A DNA stretch of 64,000 nucleotides from Phialophora verrucosa (Eukaryota > Ascomycota > Eurotiomycetes > Chaetothyriales > Herpotrichiellaceae). The stretch covers positions 2,046,001 to 2,110,000 of the forward strand of contig MSED01000005.1 of the NCBI GenBank assembly GCA_002099365.1, in the 5' to 3' direction. Shown one piece after another: positions 33,101 to 44,596 of this stretch (position 1 is its first letter; each line of letters opens with the position of its first letter). Below the pieces are notes generated by a model. The model was not told the origin of the DNA. It searched no databases and saw only the letters and a list, made by a program, of their open reading frames with translations. A program made the position numbers and the translations under genes.

Positions 33101-35081
33101 CCGGCCCACTGGTTTGATACTCGGTGGACCACAGCAGACATGAGGACCTTTCTTGTCGCACCAGTCTTCGATATATGCCAACAAGAGGAACAAGTGTCTA
33201 TTTCCCATCCCGACAGGAAAAGAGACCGGAATCTCGAAGCAGAGTGCAGAAAGCAGAATGTTTACCGCGTCGGTGCCCCCCAGGCTGGCTTTAAGACCAA
33301 GTATTTGAGAGATCTCCCCAGTACACCGCAAACCCACCATGTACTGGGCCTCCGCACAACTACGCTTGCTTCTTCCCATCAACGGATAATCTATGGCCCG
33401 GATGTTCCTTTGGGAAGCGCTACGTAACCGTAGAGGACATGTCGCACGATTTCCTTTACCTCGGCCTTCTTTGGGGGTGTCAGGATTTCGTTGACACGTT
33501 TCGCATCCGCTACCCAGTCATAAACCAGAATCATTGTGTCACACGCCGATTGGCTTGATGGTGAGAAAAGCATGAGCCGTCCCTCCCTCGCTCAACTTGA
33601 GGATGCAGCCATGTGGTTGGGAATATCCGCTTCAGCCTCTCACTGCGATTGCCCTGACCCTTCCGGCTCAGGTGAAGGCGCCGTCAGAGTCAGTTTACGC
33701 CACTTTGATGCATCCGATCTGGCACGTCGCACAGTGCACTCATACTATTGCACACAGGCATCCAGCTGCGGCCGGAATGAGGGTCTTGTAGCCGTCCTTC
33801 CGGAATAGTCACCTCCAGGGAATCAGTCTTGGCTGGCGACAGACACTTAGAGGACAGAGGCAGTCCCGCCGTACGCCAGTCTGCGAGGGTGATTTGCTCG
33901 CCCCGGGTCGTCACCATGTCGCTATCAAATAAAGTATTGTCACTCCGTCCGGATGGGTCAGTCGATGTGAAACGAAGATGGCAGCGATGGTCTTCGAGTC
34001 GGACCCAGGTTGAGGGCAATCCCCATCATCTAGCAAACCTAGCAGCGTGATCTGGTGGCTTTCTGGGCTCGGGGGGCTCGTTTTAGGCCCTGTCACCATG
34101 TGTCGCCTGGGCCACGGCCGCATCCACCACTTTGGTCTCGGAAATTGTCTTGTCAGCCTCTAGATCAGGCATAGCTTCAGCGACAGGGGGGGAGGGTCCT
34201 CAGTACCTGCAGCGCCCACTTGCCGCAGGGTCCGCAATGATTCCACTTGCCGCCAGACGGAACGCGCCATTCAGCGATTATTGATGATAGGCTTCCATGA
34301 TCGCTCGAGATACCACCTCCTACCCAGGATTGAGAAATTTGTCGTGAGTTGACGGTCTGGAGAATCCGTTGGGTCGGTGGCCTTATTACTCGTAGTCCTC
34401 GCTGCCCAAGCCGGACCCAGCCTCCAGGCTTCCGGGCCGGGTAGCTGATCCATTCTTCCGCAATGGTCTCCCAACCAGAATACTTTCCCAAACGGCCGGG
34501 TCGCAGCACACGCATCCCCGGTTGAGCCGCTGTGAAACAGCGTTGATATTCGGTTTCGATTTCCGCCTGGATCTGTCCCCCTCCGGGTTTCGGCAGACAA
34601 CAACAGCTAGCAGATCGAGTTGCCCTGGGTACAAGGAGCTGGAGCCCCGTTGATGGCTTGGTACGACACGGGTAGTGAATTTGGAATGGTCTAAGGTACT
34701 AGGAGGTCTCTCACGGCGTTGTCTTGTCCTCACGGTACCTCTTGTGACTGGACACGTCGACTTTGTGAGAAACGGGACGGGCTTCCGCTATCGCAATGTT
34801 CCAGGTCCCATGCACGCCGAGACAGGCCTTCGATCCGGATTTGGACACATATCTGTGAGAGCGCCATGACTCGTCTCGTTCGATGAGCGCTACCGCGTGA
34901 ATGCACGGGTTCAAGCATGGCTACATTTGAGCTTGGTGAGTACTCCGTACCCCGTTGGTTGGTGACATTGCCGTCGTCAAGGCCATCGCCTGGTCAATGA
35001 ATCGACGTCAACCATGTGAAAAATGACCACGATTGCGCCTTCCCTATTGCTCAAACTTTGCGGCACGCGGACTCAGAGACA
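30120..35081. other. Gene-poor 5-kb stretch with scattered coding-like fragments
   Basis: No intact gene can be built. Fragments on the minus strand look partly protein-like but do not join: IGDW-type text at about 33700-34010 (TTRGEQITLADWRTAGLPL), ETIAEEWISYPARKPGGW at about 34400-34470, and VYDWVADAKRVNEILTPP at about 33460-33540. They may be remnants of one or more decayed genes. A 256-codon plus frame at 31800-32570 has no family features. This stretch marks the start of the accessory part of the window. Confidence 0.4.
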
Positions 35082-36587
35082 TCATACAACGGCAGGACAC
35101 TTCACGGTGCCCTCCAATAGCCTCACCAGCTCCCTCACGTCCTTCGAACCTTCCAAGCCAAGCACACATTTCTCAATTTCGTCCCGCCTCTTCTCATCAA
35201 GAACATCTCTGACAAGCATCCTCCACTTCTGTACAATATCGCCCTCTGATGCAGGGGGCAAAATGCCCTTCGGACCGTCCACGAAGGTCTCCACCTTGTG
35301 CCCATCGGCAAATTTGACAGAAACCACGGTCCTCCATCCCTTTTTCTTATCGATGTCGAACTCCTTGTTGTGCGTGGGGTGTATTCTGTCCATGAGCTCC
35401 CTCAGCAGCGGACGGTTTAACTTGTCCGCTCCAAATTGAGCCATGAGGACTTCCCCATCCACCAGCTGCGCCGCCGCGGCGTACTGAATGCTCATTTGAG
35501 CGGCTGTTGATGAGAGCGGCTTGTCGCGCGGCGCGGCCCAGCCGCCATGCTCAAACGCAGGCTTGCTGTGCTGCGTTGTCACCCCTTCGATCTTGGATAG
35601 TTTCCCCGAGGAGAACAGGTCAGGGTGCTGGATTTGCAGCTTCTCGATGCAGTCGATGGTGCCGTGCAAAGCCGCCATCGCAGCGCGGAGTTTCACACGG
35701 ATGCCGTGGACCTCCCACCTCTCGCCGAGGCCATTGATGAGTTCCTCCGGCCGTGACTTCGGCTCGAAATTGGTGACCCCTTCGGAGAACATGGTCAGAA
35801 ACCCTCCATAGGGAATCTCGTAGACTTCTTGAATGCCGGTGTATCCCTCCCGAGCCAGCAGGGCGGCGTACAGCCCATTTCGAGCTGCGAAGCCGTGTTG
35901 CATTCGTTTGGCCATGGAACCGAACTGTGCGGACATTAGGCCGCCGGCCTGCGTGCATGCGATTCCCAGCGCGGATTCGACGTACCCCGCCGGCAAGCCG
36001 AGGAGCGAGGACACTGCGGCCGCCGAGGCAGAAGGTCCCTGCACGGCCCCGCTATGCCAGCCTCTCGACAACAAGTCCGCGCCGTGGAGGGCCAAACCGA
36101 CACGAGGACCAACTTCACACCCCACGACAAAAGCCCGGAGAAAGTCCCGGCCGGAGAACGTCTTGCCTGAGGCGTCTGATTCGACGGCCGCAAACAACGC
36201 GGGGAGCAAGATGGAACAGGAGTGCAACGGCGCGGTACTGTGGTAATCATCCAGTTCAAACCCCTGGATGAAGGTACTGTTCAGGATCGCGGCCGCGAGC
36301 GGGGACAGCCTCTTCTGCCCTCCCCAGCCGATCACGGTACACTGGCCTTGGGGTTCCATGTTGAAGATTGCGCGGGCAGCGATTTCCGACCACGGCAGAT
36401 GACTGGCCACAAGGCCGCAAGCTATGCCGTCGAGAACCAGGTATTTGGCCCGCGTGAGCACGTCGGCGGGGATGTCCTCGCAGGTGGTGTCGTAAATCCA
36501 TGTGCTGAGCTTGCCGGTAATGCCAGCTGGGTTTGACACAGCGGTCGGGTCATTGGGGGTTATTTTGTCGCCAGATGGAGGAGACAT
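35082..36587 (-). CDS. MmgE/PrpD-family dehydratase or decarboxylase
   Basis: The family includes 2-methylcitrate dehydratase (PrpD) and cis-aconitate decarboxylase (CAD1/IRG1, the itaconate-forming enzyme); all act on tricarboxylic acids and need no metal. The gene is a single 501-codon exon, normal family length. Seen: an N-terminal helical domain with LVLDGIACGLVASHLPWSE; the active-site stretch GFELDDYHSTAPLHSCSI at about residues 110-127, with the acidic pair and His typical of the family; GWHSGAVQGPSASAAA; the signature MAKRMQHGFAARNGLYAALLA at about 220-240; and a C-terminal domain with MDRIHPTHNKEFD. There is no mitochondrial presequence, so it is probably cytosolic, unlike a primary-metabolism methylcitrate dehydratase. 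An MFS transporter gene on the same strand lies 1.1 kb upstream. The actual substrate cannot be read from the sequence. Confidence 0.88.
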   Translation of the reverse strand: MSPPSGDKITPNDPTAVSNPAGITGKLSTWIYDTTCEDIPADVLTRAKYLVLDGIACGLVASHLPWSEIAARAIFNMEPQGQCTVIGWGGQKRLSPLAAAILNSTFIQGFELDDYHSTAPLHSCSILLPALFAAVESDASGKTFSGRDFLRAFVVGCEVGPRVGLALHGADLLSRGWHSGAVQGPSASAAAVSSLLGLPAGYVESALGIACTQAGGLMSAQFGSMAKRMQHGFAARNGLYAALLAREGYTGIQEVYEIPYGGFLTMFSEGVTNFEPKSRPEELINGLGERWEVHGIRVKLRAAMAALHGTIDCIEKLQIQHPDLFSSGKLSKIEGVTTQHSKPAFEHGGWAAPRDKPLSSTAAQMSIQYAAAAQLVDGEVLMAQFGADKLNRPLLRELMDRIHPTHNKEFDIDKKKGWRTVVSVKFADGHKVETFVDGPKGILPPASEGDIVQKWRMLVRDVLDEKRRDEIEKCVLGLEGSKDVRELVRLLEGTVKCPAVV

Positions 36588-37668
36588 TGCGGGTCGGGGT
36601 GGCGTGTATGCGGTGGGCTGTACTGAGTAGTGTCCTTTATGGGCAGATTGTAATCATCTAAGTCAGTGGGCATGAAGCTTCGAAGCTCGAAGATCGAAAC
36701 TCGCACGGCAACACCAACACCGTCAGCGGCACGATACTTATAAAGTCCAGCAGTCCGAATCGCAAACAATCTCCTGATTACTCTTCTTTGCCGTCCAGTT
36801 TCGGTTCAGTCAATGTCTTGCATTGCATTAGAGTTTGGGGGTTCCTGTAGTCACTCATAATTGTACAATACACCGCCGGCGCCGCTCGACTCAATCCGGG
36901 GTCCTTCCTTCGCCGTAGAGGTAAGATGGGTTGGGTGTGAGAGTAGGGAAATCCCTAGACCGGAACGGAGCACTCCTCGCAATGCAACGGCACTCACAGC
37001 ATTGGTCGAACAATGTACGTACCAACCTCTCAGACTCAGACCGGCCCGGACAGGCCAGGCCGTATCCGCTCACTTATTGTCCTGTCCTGTCTGGAGAAGA
37101 GGGACCGGCGTGTTCAAGGAGACAAGGGTCCAAGCAAGAAAGGCGAGGTGTAAAGGGAGCGTGGAGCGTGGAGCGTGACGTGCGGCATGTGATGCCGGGG
37201 TGAGTAATCTCTCTCTCTCTCTCACTTGCTTCGTTACCACAGTCTGTGCGATTAGAGGTGCTGCAAATGCGTGGGTCCTGGGGAAAATGGGTACTGGACA
37301 TACACGCACAGTATGTAAGTGGGATGGATGGTCCAAGTCCGAAAAGTCCGAAGAGTCGGAGGAGGAGCGGGCCACAAGGCCGAATATGGTCGGGAAGTCC
37401 GGTCGGTCCGGCCTATCTACGCAGAACGCTCGCAGTACTCCGTGCTACACTGTATGTAAGGTAGGAGGGGGTAGAGCCGGTAATTTGAGAGGCCGGGCCG
37501 GGCAAACAATGCAATTCTGATGTTCGAAGTGCAGTATGCACGGTAGTTGAGCGCGGGTACCTTGTTACGAGTCGTATGCATTGGTGTGTTCGACAATCCA
37601 TACCTCAAATGTGTTACATTACTTGCATTCAATACAGACTATGGATGATGTATACTGTACGTGATCAC
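36588..37668. promoter_or_regulatory. 5' flank of the PrpD-like gene
   Basis: About 1.1 kb between the PrpD-like start and the stop of the MFS gene, both minus-strand. A (TC)n run lies at about 37209-37222. No coding frame is convincing. Confidence 0.45.
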
Positions 37669-39258
37669 CTATTTGGAGGCCTCTTTCTGTTCCTGTTCCT
37701 GAATCTGAACGGTGCCCACTGCAGGTATCTCAGTGTCAGGAATAACACCCTTTCCCAGCCGTCGCTTCCTCCAACCCATGCCCTTATTCTTGATACACCA
37801 AACAGCCACGGCGCCGAAAGTACCACTCCACAGCCCTAGAATGCTAAAGAACCATCCCCGGCCTGTCACATCGAGCAATGGTTGCAGAGCTGCCACTCCA
37901 GCCGCAGCCATGGCACATCTCACGATGCTCGCTGCTGCGGCAGCAGTGCTGGGACTCTCGGGAAACACGTCCACCAGCAACGTATTGTAGACGGTGTAGA
38001 AGCAGGTTCCCCAGAAGCCCTGCGCGAACTGCAAGATCAGCAACACGGAGACATGCGCTCGGTAGTGCACAGCCCAGCCGTAGCCGATCAGGCCAGATGT
38101 CGAAACCAGCAAGAGCCAGGCACTGCCGCGGGCACGTGCCCGTTCGATGGGGAAATCTGTCAGCTCGTCGCCGGATATGGTGTCGATAGTCCACCCGATC
38201 TGCCTTGCCGTGACCTTGTAGTTGTGGTCCATGGCTTTGCCGACGCAATATCCTCCGAGGATGATACCGCAGCCACGGGGCAGGTATGTCAGGCCGACTT
38301 GCAGGTCGTTAAAACCGTAGAGTTGGCTGTAAATGTCCGGAATGGCGGCAACGAGGGAATAGTCAACTGTGTAAAAGGAGGCGTGCATCCAGAGCACGAG
38401 GAATGTATCGATGTGAAGGACGATACGGAGGCACGCCAGAGGATTGCCTACCCGCAGTTTCGTGTGTCCTCCTAGACGTGCGGGTGGAGTCTCGTAGCTC
38501 TTGACCCCTTCTGATGGCTCAGTGTTGATGGCATGGGAGATGAGTCTCATCCAAGTCCAATTCCAGCACGGCAGCGTCGCTCGTCTGTCACCGTTACCCA
38601 CCAGGGACCGAGCCGTCTCGGGCAGAAATGTCCCGACAAGGAAGAACAGCACTGCCCCAGCGATGACCAGAGCCCAGAACACCCACTCGAAGCTCCCACT
38701 CGAGTACGCGACCCACCCGCCGACAATAGGACCAATGCAAGTGCCCAGGTTCAACGCCATGCTTACGGGGCCCAACATCCTGCCTCTTTCGCTCGGCATG
38801 CACACATCAGCAACGACGCCAAAGGAAATGGCATACGCGGCACTCGCACCGAGACTCTGGATTGCTCGTAGGCCGAGCAGAGCGCCATAGTGGTTACGGT
38901 TCAGGGCTAGACCCAGATTCGCAGACATGTACAGCAAGAGAGTCAGCAGACACGCCGGCCGTCGGCCTGTAGAATCGGACAACGGTCCAAATATGGCGGG
39001 CGAGATTGCTTGGAAGACTATGTATATCGTCATGGTTAGGTTGATGGCCTGTGCTGTCGTGTGGAAGTGCTTTCTCAGGAGGGGCAGGAGAGGGAAGTAA
39101 ATAGTAGCGGTCAGTGGGGAGGTGATGGTGGCCAATCCCAGAAGCAGTATCAGGAGGCGTTTCTGGTGCTGGTTGAAGGTGGTATATGGGCTTGTGGCTT
39201 TGCCAGTGACCAGATTGGGCTCGCCGCTGCCACTCTTGGTCTCCGAGATTTTGTCCAT
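37669..39258 (-). CDS. MFS transporter, DHA1 (drug:H+ antiporter, 12-helix) type
   Basis: A proton-coupled exporter of the plasma membrane, or possibly of an organelle. The gene is a single 529-codon exon. The N-terminal 38 residues are hydrophilic, then helices follow: LLILLLGLATITSPLTATIY, AINLTMTIYIVFQAISPAIF, and the MFS motif A region GPLSDSTGRRPA between TM2 and TM3. The DHA1 motif C pattern appears as GPIVGGWVAYSSG in TM5. A central cytosolic loop of about 60 residues separates the halves, and six more helices follow, including LLILQFAQGFWGTCFYTVYNT. The C-terminus is a charged tail (EQEQKEASK). The layout fits the QDR/TPO-like branch, which in fungi includes exporters of organic acids and polyamines as well as drugs. 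The neighbouring PrpD-like enzyme makes export or uptake of a carboxylic acid a reasonable guess. Confidence 0.9.
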   Translation of the reverse strand: MDKISETKSGSGEPNLVTGKATSPYTTFNQHQKRLLILLLGLATITSPLTATIYFPLLPLLRKHFHTTAQAINLTMTIYIVFQAISPAIFGPLSDSTGRRPACLLTLLLYMSANLGLALNRNHYGALLGLRAIQSLGASAAYAISFGVVADVCMPSERGRMLGPVSMALNLGTCIGPIVGGWVAYSSGSFEWVFWALVIAGAVLFFLVGTFLPETARSLVGNGDRRATLPCWNWTWMRLISHAINTEPSEGVKSYETPPARLGGHTKLRVGNPLACLRIVLHIDTFLVLWMHASFYTVDYSLVAAIPDIYSQLYGFNDLQVGLTYLPRGCGIILGGYCVGKAMDHNYKVTARQIGWTIDTISGDELTDFPIERARARGSAWLLLVSTSGLIGYGWAVHYRAHVSVLLILQFAQGFWGTCFYTVYNTLLVDVFPESPSTAAAAASIVRCAMAAAGVAALQPLLDVTGRGWFFSILGLWSGTFGAVAVWCIKNKGMGWRKRRLGKGVIPDTEIPAVGTVQIQEQEQKEASK

Positions 39259-39631
39259 TGTATGAGGCGTCGTTCAGGATGCTGCAGGCGCTTACAGTGA
39301 TGCCTGAAGGATACATCAGCTCTTTGACAGGGATATGCTGGGAGACAGAAGGAGAGTGTCATAGCCTCGTGCTTTCACGTTGTGAATGCGACTCGACAAA
39401 CTCTATTTGATACCGGGACCAAGGCCACCTGGATCGACTGAGGAAGACGTGGTGGCCACGAGACTGAGAAGAAGTACAATGCGGGGTGTTAGAAGGACAA
39501 ACGGTCATCAACCCGGACATCGAGCGGGGTATATGTGTGTTGGCAGCACTATCCCTGGAGATCCATGGACACCTTCTGGGTGCAGTCTCATGTCGGAGTC
39601 TGCGCCTTTCCGAATGTAGAGGAGAAGAGCA
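39259..39631. other. Intergenic region
   Basis: 373 bp between the MFS start and the NLR stop (both minus). Presumed MFS promoter; nothing else is seen. Confidence 0.5.
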
Positions 39632-42600
39632 CTAATCACAGATCCAGCCGAAATTGGTCTTGACCGTCACAATTTTGCCCTCTTGAGGGCAGAGCAAGGT
39701 TCCGTCGCGGAGCATTGAGCACTGTCTCAGACCTTCGATATCTGTCCAATCCCTTGGAATGAAGTAATGACGTCTCGGTGAAGTGGCTGCTGACTGCGTG
39801 GTCAAGTTCATCGAGCAGAGCCAAAGATCGCGATCTAGGAAGACAAGATGATCGCCTGACAAGATGCCCAACGGGAACTCAAATCTCTGGTCCAGATCAT
39901 CTGTAAAGCGCAGGCAATCCAGCGGACAATTATCCAGCTGGGTCTTAGGTATCTCGAGTGATTTGACTGCTACGACGAGAAGCCGATGGTGCACTCTGCC
40001 GCGTGAGATCTGTTCTGTGACATGAACCAGAATATGCTTCTCGTCCTGGGCGAGCATTACCTTCTGGATATGCCTCACAATCTCTGATTCTGACGGGCGC
40101 AGTTCGCTTTTCTGGAAGCTGGTCGACACCTTGATCCCCGAGAACGTTGAGTGCTGCCTCAGCAGAGGGAACTTTTCGTTATTGAACCTGAGAACGAAGA
40201 TCTTTTGGAGATCTGACCATCGATATATCTGAATGTCTTCGGGACCCACTCCTATGAACAAGTTGGGATCAGCTGTGTTGTTGAGCCAATAACGTCGGTC
40301 AGCATGGTCAATGTCGGCTGAAATCTCCAGTCTACCCTCGTCAATCTCCCAAGTCTGAACTCGGTCGTTGCTAACGATAAGAAGGAGACGGGAAGAGCAG
40401 TCAAGAAGTAGTTGATGTATGGCGCGGTCCCCCATGTCGAATTTCGGCATAGGTAGATGCTCGACGGCGGCAAAGTCCCGATGGTTAGGGTCGTGGTATG
40501 TGATGCGAACAATACGTATGTCGCCAGCAAGGTCTGCAGCAGCGACAGTCTCACTCTTTGAATCCCAGCTGAGGTGAGCTACCGGCAGAAAGTTGTGGAA
40601 TCGAGTCAGCTCAACTCTCGATGTCGTATTCACCTCCGCAAGATGGGCCTCGCCATCCACGTTACCTGTCGCGTAGTAAAGACCGCTTGGAGCCGCGGCC
40701 AGGACAGATAAAGCAGTGTATTGTGGAGCAGTCGCCTCTGACAAGTGAGAGATCATAGTACCACCTTGCGAATTGCTGGCCGAATCACTAAATGTGTCCT
40801 CAGCCTCTCCGAGCCGAGTTAAGCCATTAGGCTCCCATACAGTAATGGTACCGCTCGGATATCATAGAAACGGGTAGAGTCTGGACTGAAGGACAAGCCA
40901 CTGACAAGATCCCCCGAGGAAAGTTGATATATAACCGAGAAGTATGCGAAGTTCCAGACCTTGACGGTGCCGTTGGAGTCGCTGGTTAGAAAAACCTGGC
41001 CATTTGGACTGGCAACAAGCTCATCAACAGAGGCGGAGACTTCGTGGTCCTCATCTGTCAGTGGATGCCATTTAAAGAGCGTGTTGTTGCCCTTGTACCA
41101 GCCGATAACGTGGCCGCTGATAGGATTCCATGCGAAAGTTTCCACAGGAAACCACGCCTGTGCAGAATTCAGGGCCATACCGGGCCTCATGCACCGACTC
41201 ACAACTGAAGCACTGTTCAAGTCCCAGATTGTGAGAGGAAATGATCTATAGCAGACGCCAACCTGTGTGCCGCTCGCGTTGATTTCCATGTAGCTCGGAC
41301 TGTTTATGATGGTTGTGTGCGACTGAGTCTGTTCTTGCAACAGAGCAGAATCCAGACTCTGCCAGGTGGCTGCATCGTCTGTGAGCTGGAGAATTTTGAC
41401 CGATCGATCGCTGGTTGCGGCTGCAACGCACTCGTCATTCATCGCAAACACCAAAGACATTGCTCTGCCGTTCCCTTGGTTTGGTGCGTGCAGGCGAACC
41501 GTACCATCGGGAAGATCCCACACTTTGGTACTTGACAAGCCATAGGTTACAAGCATGTCACCTTTGTTGTTCATGCACATATTTGTCACAGCTTCCCCGT
41601 GGCGGAGCACACAGACTTCAGCAAAATCGGCTGAACTCCAAACATAGACCTTGCCGCCATAAACGAGTACTGCGAGATGAGGCTCCCGCGAGACTACCTT
41701 CGCGGCAACCTCTTCCTGCGAGAGCGAAAACCGCGCAAATATGTCGTTCCAAGATTCGCTCTGGCCGGACAAGACAAGTTTGGATGTTTGGAACTGCCGA
41801 TGGATTGCTGATGTAAGAGGACACAATGCTGGAATTGTGTCGTAAATGGCATGCGGCTGAGTGATCAGATGCTTGTTGAACTTTGCTGTCAGTCTCACCA
41901 AATCCCCTGCCCAATTCTCCAAGAGTTCCACCGTAGACAACCGATGAAGCAAAGGATTCCGAGAAACATTGGATTTTCGATTGGCAGCAACAAAGGTCAG
42001 AATCGCTTTTCCGGCTTTGGCCAAAGTTCGGACTTGGTTAAGAGTGGCGAGGATGCAGATCCAGTCCAGTACACAGGGACCGCTGAAGAAACTCTCTAGT
42101 ATGTCGAGTACTTGATCAGAGAGAGGATCGGCGTGTCCAAGGTGATAAATCCACGACGTCACGCCGTAAAGGACGAACGGCTGGTTCTTTTGGAGCTCTT
42201 CTCGGGTTTGGACTAGTTGCTTGGGCTCAGCAACCGTCTGGCGTATGCCTGAGCCACACAGACTAGAGAGGGTTTTCACCAACAGCATGTTGTTAGCACT
42301 TTGTCGACGGATCGCAAGTGCGCTGTTCGAGCCTTTCACCAAAAAGTCCCTCGCAGTCTGGTGCACGGTGGTGACATGATCCGTGCTATCGATGACAAGG
42401 AATTGGCCGCAGACGTCTCGAATTGACCTCCTCAGATCGAGAAGATCATCATAGTCTGCCCTGATGGCTTGGTCGAGTTCAGCTATTGTTAGAGGTCGCG
42501 GGACGCAGACAGCCCATTGCAAGAGCTCCTTTGCCAATTCGAGCCGCCGCTTGCTGGTACTTTTGATGATTGTTTGCTCCATTCGTTCGTACATCTTTGC

Positions 42601-44596
42601 CATGTCTTCGGGTATTTGTTCTAACGTCGAGCGCGTTTCCTTTTCAGTTTGACACATCTGCAATTCTTCTAGTACCAGGCTGACCCACAGAAAATTTCCC
42701 CTTGCACGCTGGAGAATCTCTCGTTCAAGCTGCACTTTTAAAGAAGCAGCTCCCGGGATGAATTCAAGTTCCCTGGAGACCAGAAGCTCAATATCTCGAA
42801 CGTTGTTTGTCTGGCCCTCTGCATCGATTACATCAACTTTAAAATGGCGTTGGAGCTTCCTGAACCTCAATGCGAGGGTCTCTGACCGTCGGCTAGTAAC
42901 CAGGATTTTCATAGTCGTTCTCGACTTCGAGATCAATTCTTCCAGCAACCCTATCACGGTCTCAGGCGATTCGGATTCGTCAAGCCCATCTACGACCCAG
43001 AATAATGGGCACTTGAGGTTCTTGTTGAAAAACGACGTTTCAAATAATTTTTGCCAGAGTAAGCGGTGGTCGCCTTTGGCCAATTGGTCATCCCCGGACG
43101 AGGCGGCGAGAATCTCGGACGCGAATTCCGGCACGTCGCAGGCGATTTGATATGCCAACGACTTTAACATTCCAACGAGTGATCTGCGACTCTGGTCCCG
43201 GTAGCTGAAAAAATAGAATTGACAACCGTTCTGGTTGGTCCGAAGGTGATGGATGATGTAGCTTGACAGGACCGATTTCCCACTTCCAGGAGGTGCATTG
43301 TACCACGCAAGCTGCGATTGGGATAGATCTGTCATCCAACTCCGAATTGCGGGATCCTTCAAGACCCATCCACAGGTACCGATAACCCAGCGCTTTCGGA
43401 GGTTGTTCAAGTCGTCGGTGGGCATGCTGGAAAGAGCCAGAAGCTTCTTGACATCTGCAATCACTCGCGAAGTACTCTTACTAGGCGTTTGGCACATCGG
43501 TTTGCAGGAATTCTCGACAAGGCCCTTCAGCACGTCGCGGACAATGACGTATTTAGAGTCGTTCTCATTTTTGAACTTGCAGACCGTGTGATGGTCTGCT
43601 TCAAGTGGCCATGAGTCTTCGTTCCCGTAACCGAGAAGAGCAGAGTCTTTGGCAACAACCATCACCGACTTGGGTCCCACAACAGTGGGAAGAGTCTCGT
43701 GGAAGGCGATGATGGAGAGTTTTATGGCCACATGGCGAAATTGCTCGTTGATATCCTCGATAGCTGACGAGTCCGGTGCCAACTCGGCGATGTATTGTCT
43801 TCTGGGTTGTAGCATAAGCTTTAGAATCAAGCCCAATGTATTGGCAAGGCCTGAACCGCGATGGGGCGTAGACAGGAAAATTATTGCCGACATTGCCTGC
43901 ACTAATCCTCTGCACTTGTCGTCATGGTGTGCCATAAGATAGGCCTTTTTTACAACCAGCCCTCCCATGGAGTGGGCAACGAAGATGATGGGCGCATCGC
44001 CCAGATTGAGACTATCATCACGACTACACCTGCTGTATCGCATATCAAACAACAGTGACTTGGCGAATCCAGTCATGTTTGCCACTGTTTCCGGACCAGT
44101 CACATGGGAATCATAGCCATAGGTGAATAATCTCGCTTTTCCGATCTTGGGGTCTTTTGGGAGCCATCGTCCGGGCCAAAAGAGGTCGGTGTCATGGTTA
44201 TGAGACCATGTTTCGTAACTGTGACCACCAAGACCGTGTACGAAGATGATATCTGCTATTGGTTTGGCGCTGGGCTCGTGAATGATATGGAGTCCAAGGG
44301 ACCTGGTGTCGCGGCGAGTCCACGAAGTGTCCCCTGCTTCGTCCTTCGCGACGGGAGGCGGGCGTGCATCGGAAGTACGATGTAAAGATGGCGTCGTCGC
44401 GACGGAGCTTGAGCCTTTTTTTTGAAGCCAGTCCAAAGGGGAACCAGAGGACGATTTTCTCTCGTTACTGCTGGGAGGGTCTGCTGACTTGTCGCGTCCA
44501 TTCCGTCCTCTATGAGAGAAGTTCGATCGTAGTTTCCCCAGCTAGAGCATATGTGAGGACACGAGTGCGGAGATCGGAACGTGAAGACGTACCATT
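39632..44596 (-). CDS. NLR-like protein: alpha/beta hydrolase, NACHT and WD40 domains; one-base frameshift
   Basis: Fungal NLRs of this layout are candidates for non-self recognition and programmed cell death. The ATG (44596-44594) stands alone before a 52-bp intron (44542-44593, G|GTACGT to TCTAG), after which MLGKLRSNFSHRGRN continues in frame. Domains: serine-hydrolase-like N-terminus (IIFVHGLGGHSYETW, nucleophile region FVAHSMGGLVVKK) at about 80-300; NACHT ATPase with P-loop WYNAPPGSGKSVLSSY and Walker B PLFWVVDGLDESE; a helical linker; then divergent WD40-type repeats (TKVWDLPDGT, VKVWNFAYF) to the end. The frame breaks at about 40850-40857: DIR should lead into TITVWEPNG, which lies in the next frame and then stays open for about 400 codons. 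The coding total of 4913 nt is one base short. It is either an assembly error or a recently inactivated allele. If intact, about 1637 aa. Confidence 0.85.

Noticed and set aside
35082..36587. Calling the PrpD-like gene a cis-aconitate decarboxylase (itaconate synthase)
   Set aside because: The family signature is clear but substrate-deciding residues cannot be assigned reliably without an alignment, so only the family is given.
38501..38890. 129-codon plus frame inside the MFS gene
   Set aside because: Antisense to transmembrane helices of a clear single-exon transporter.
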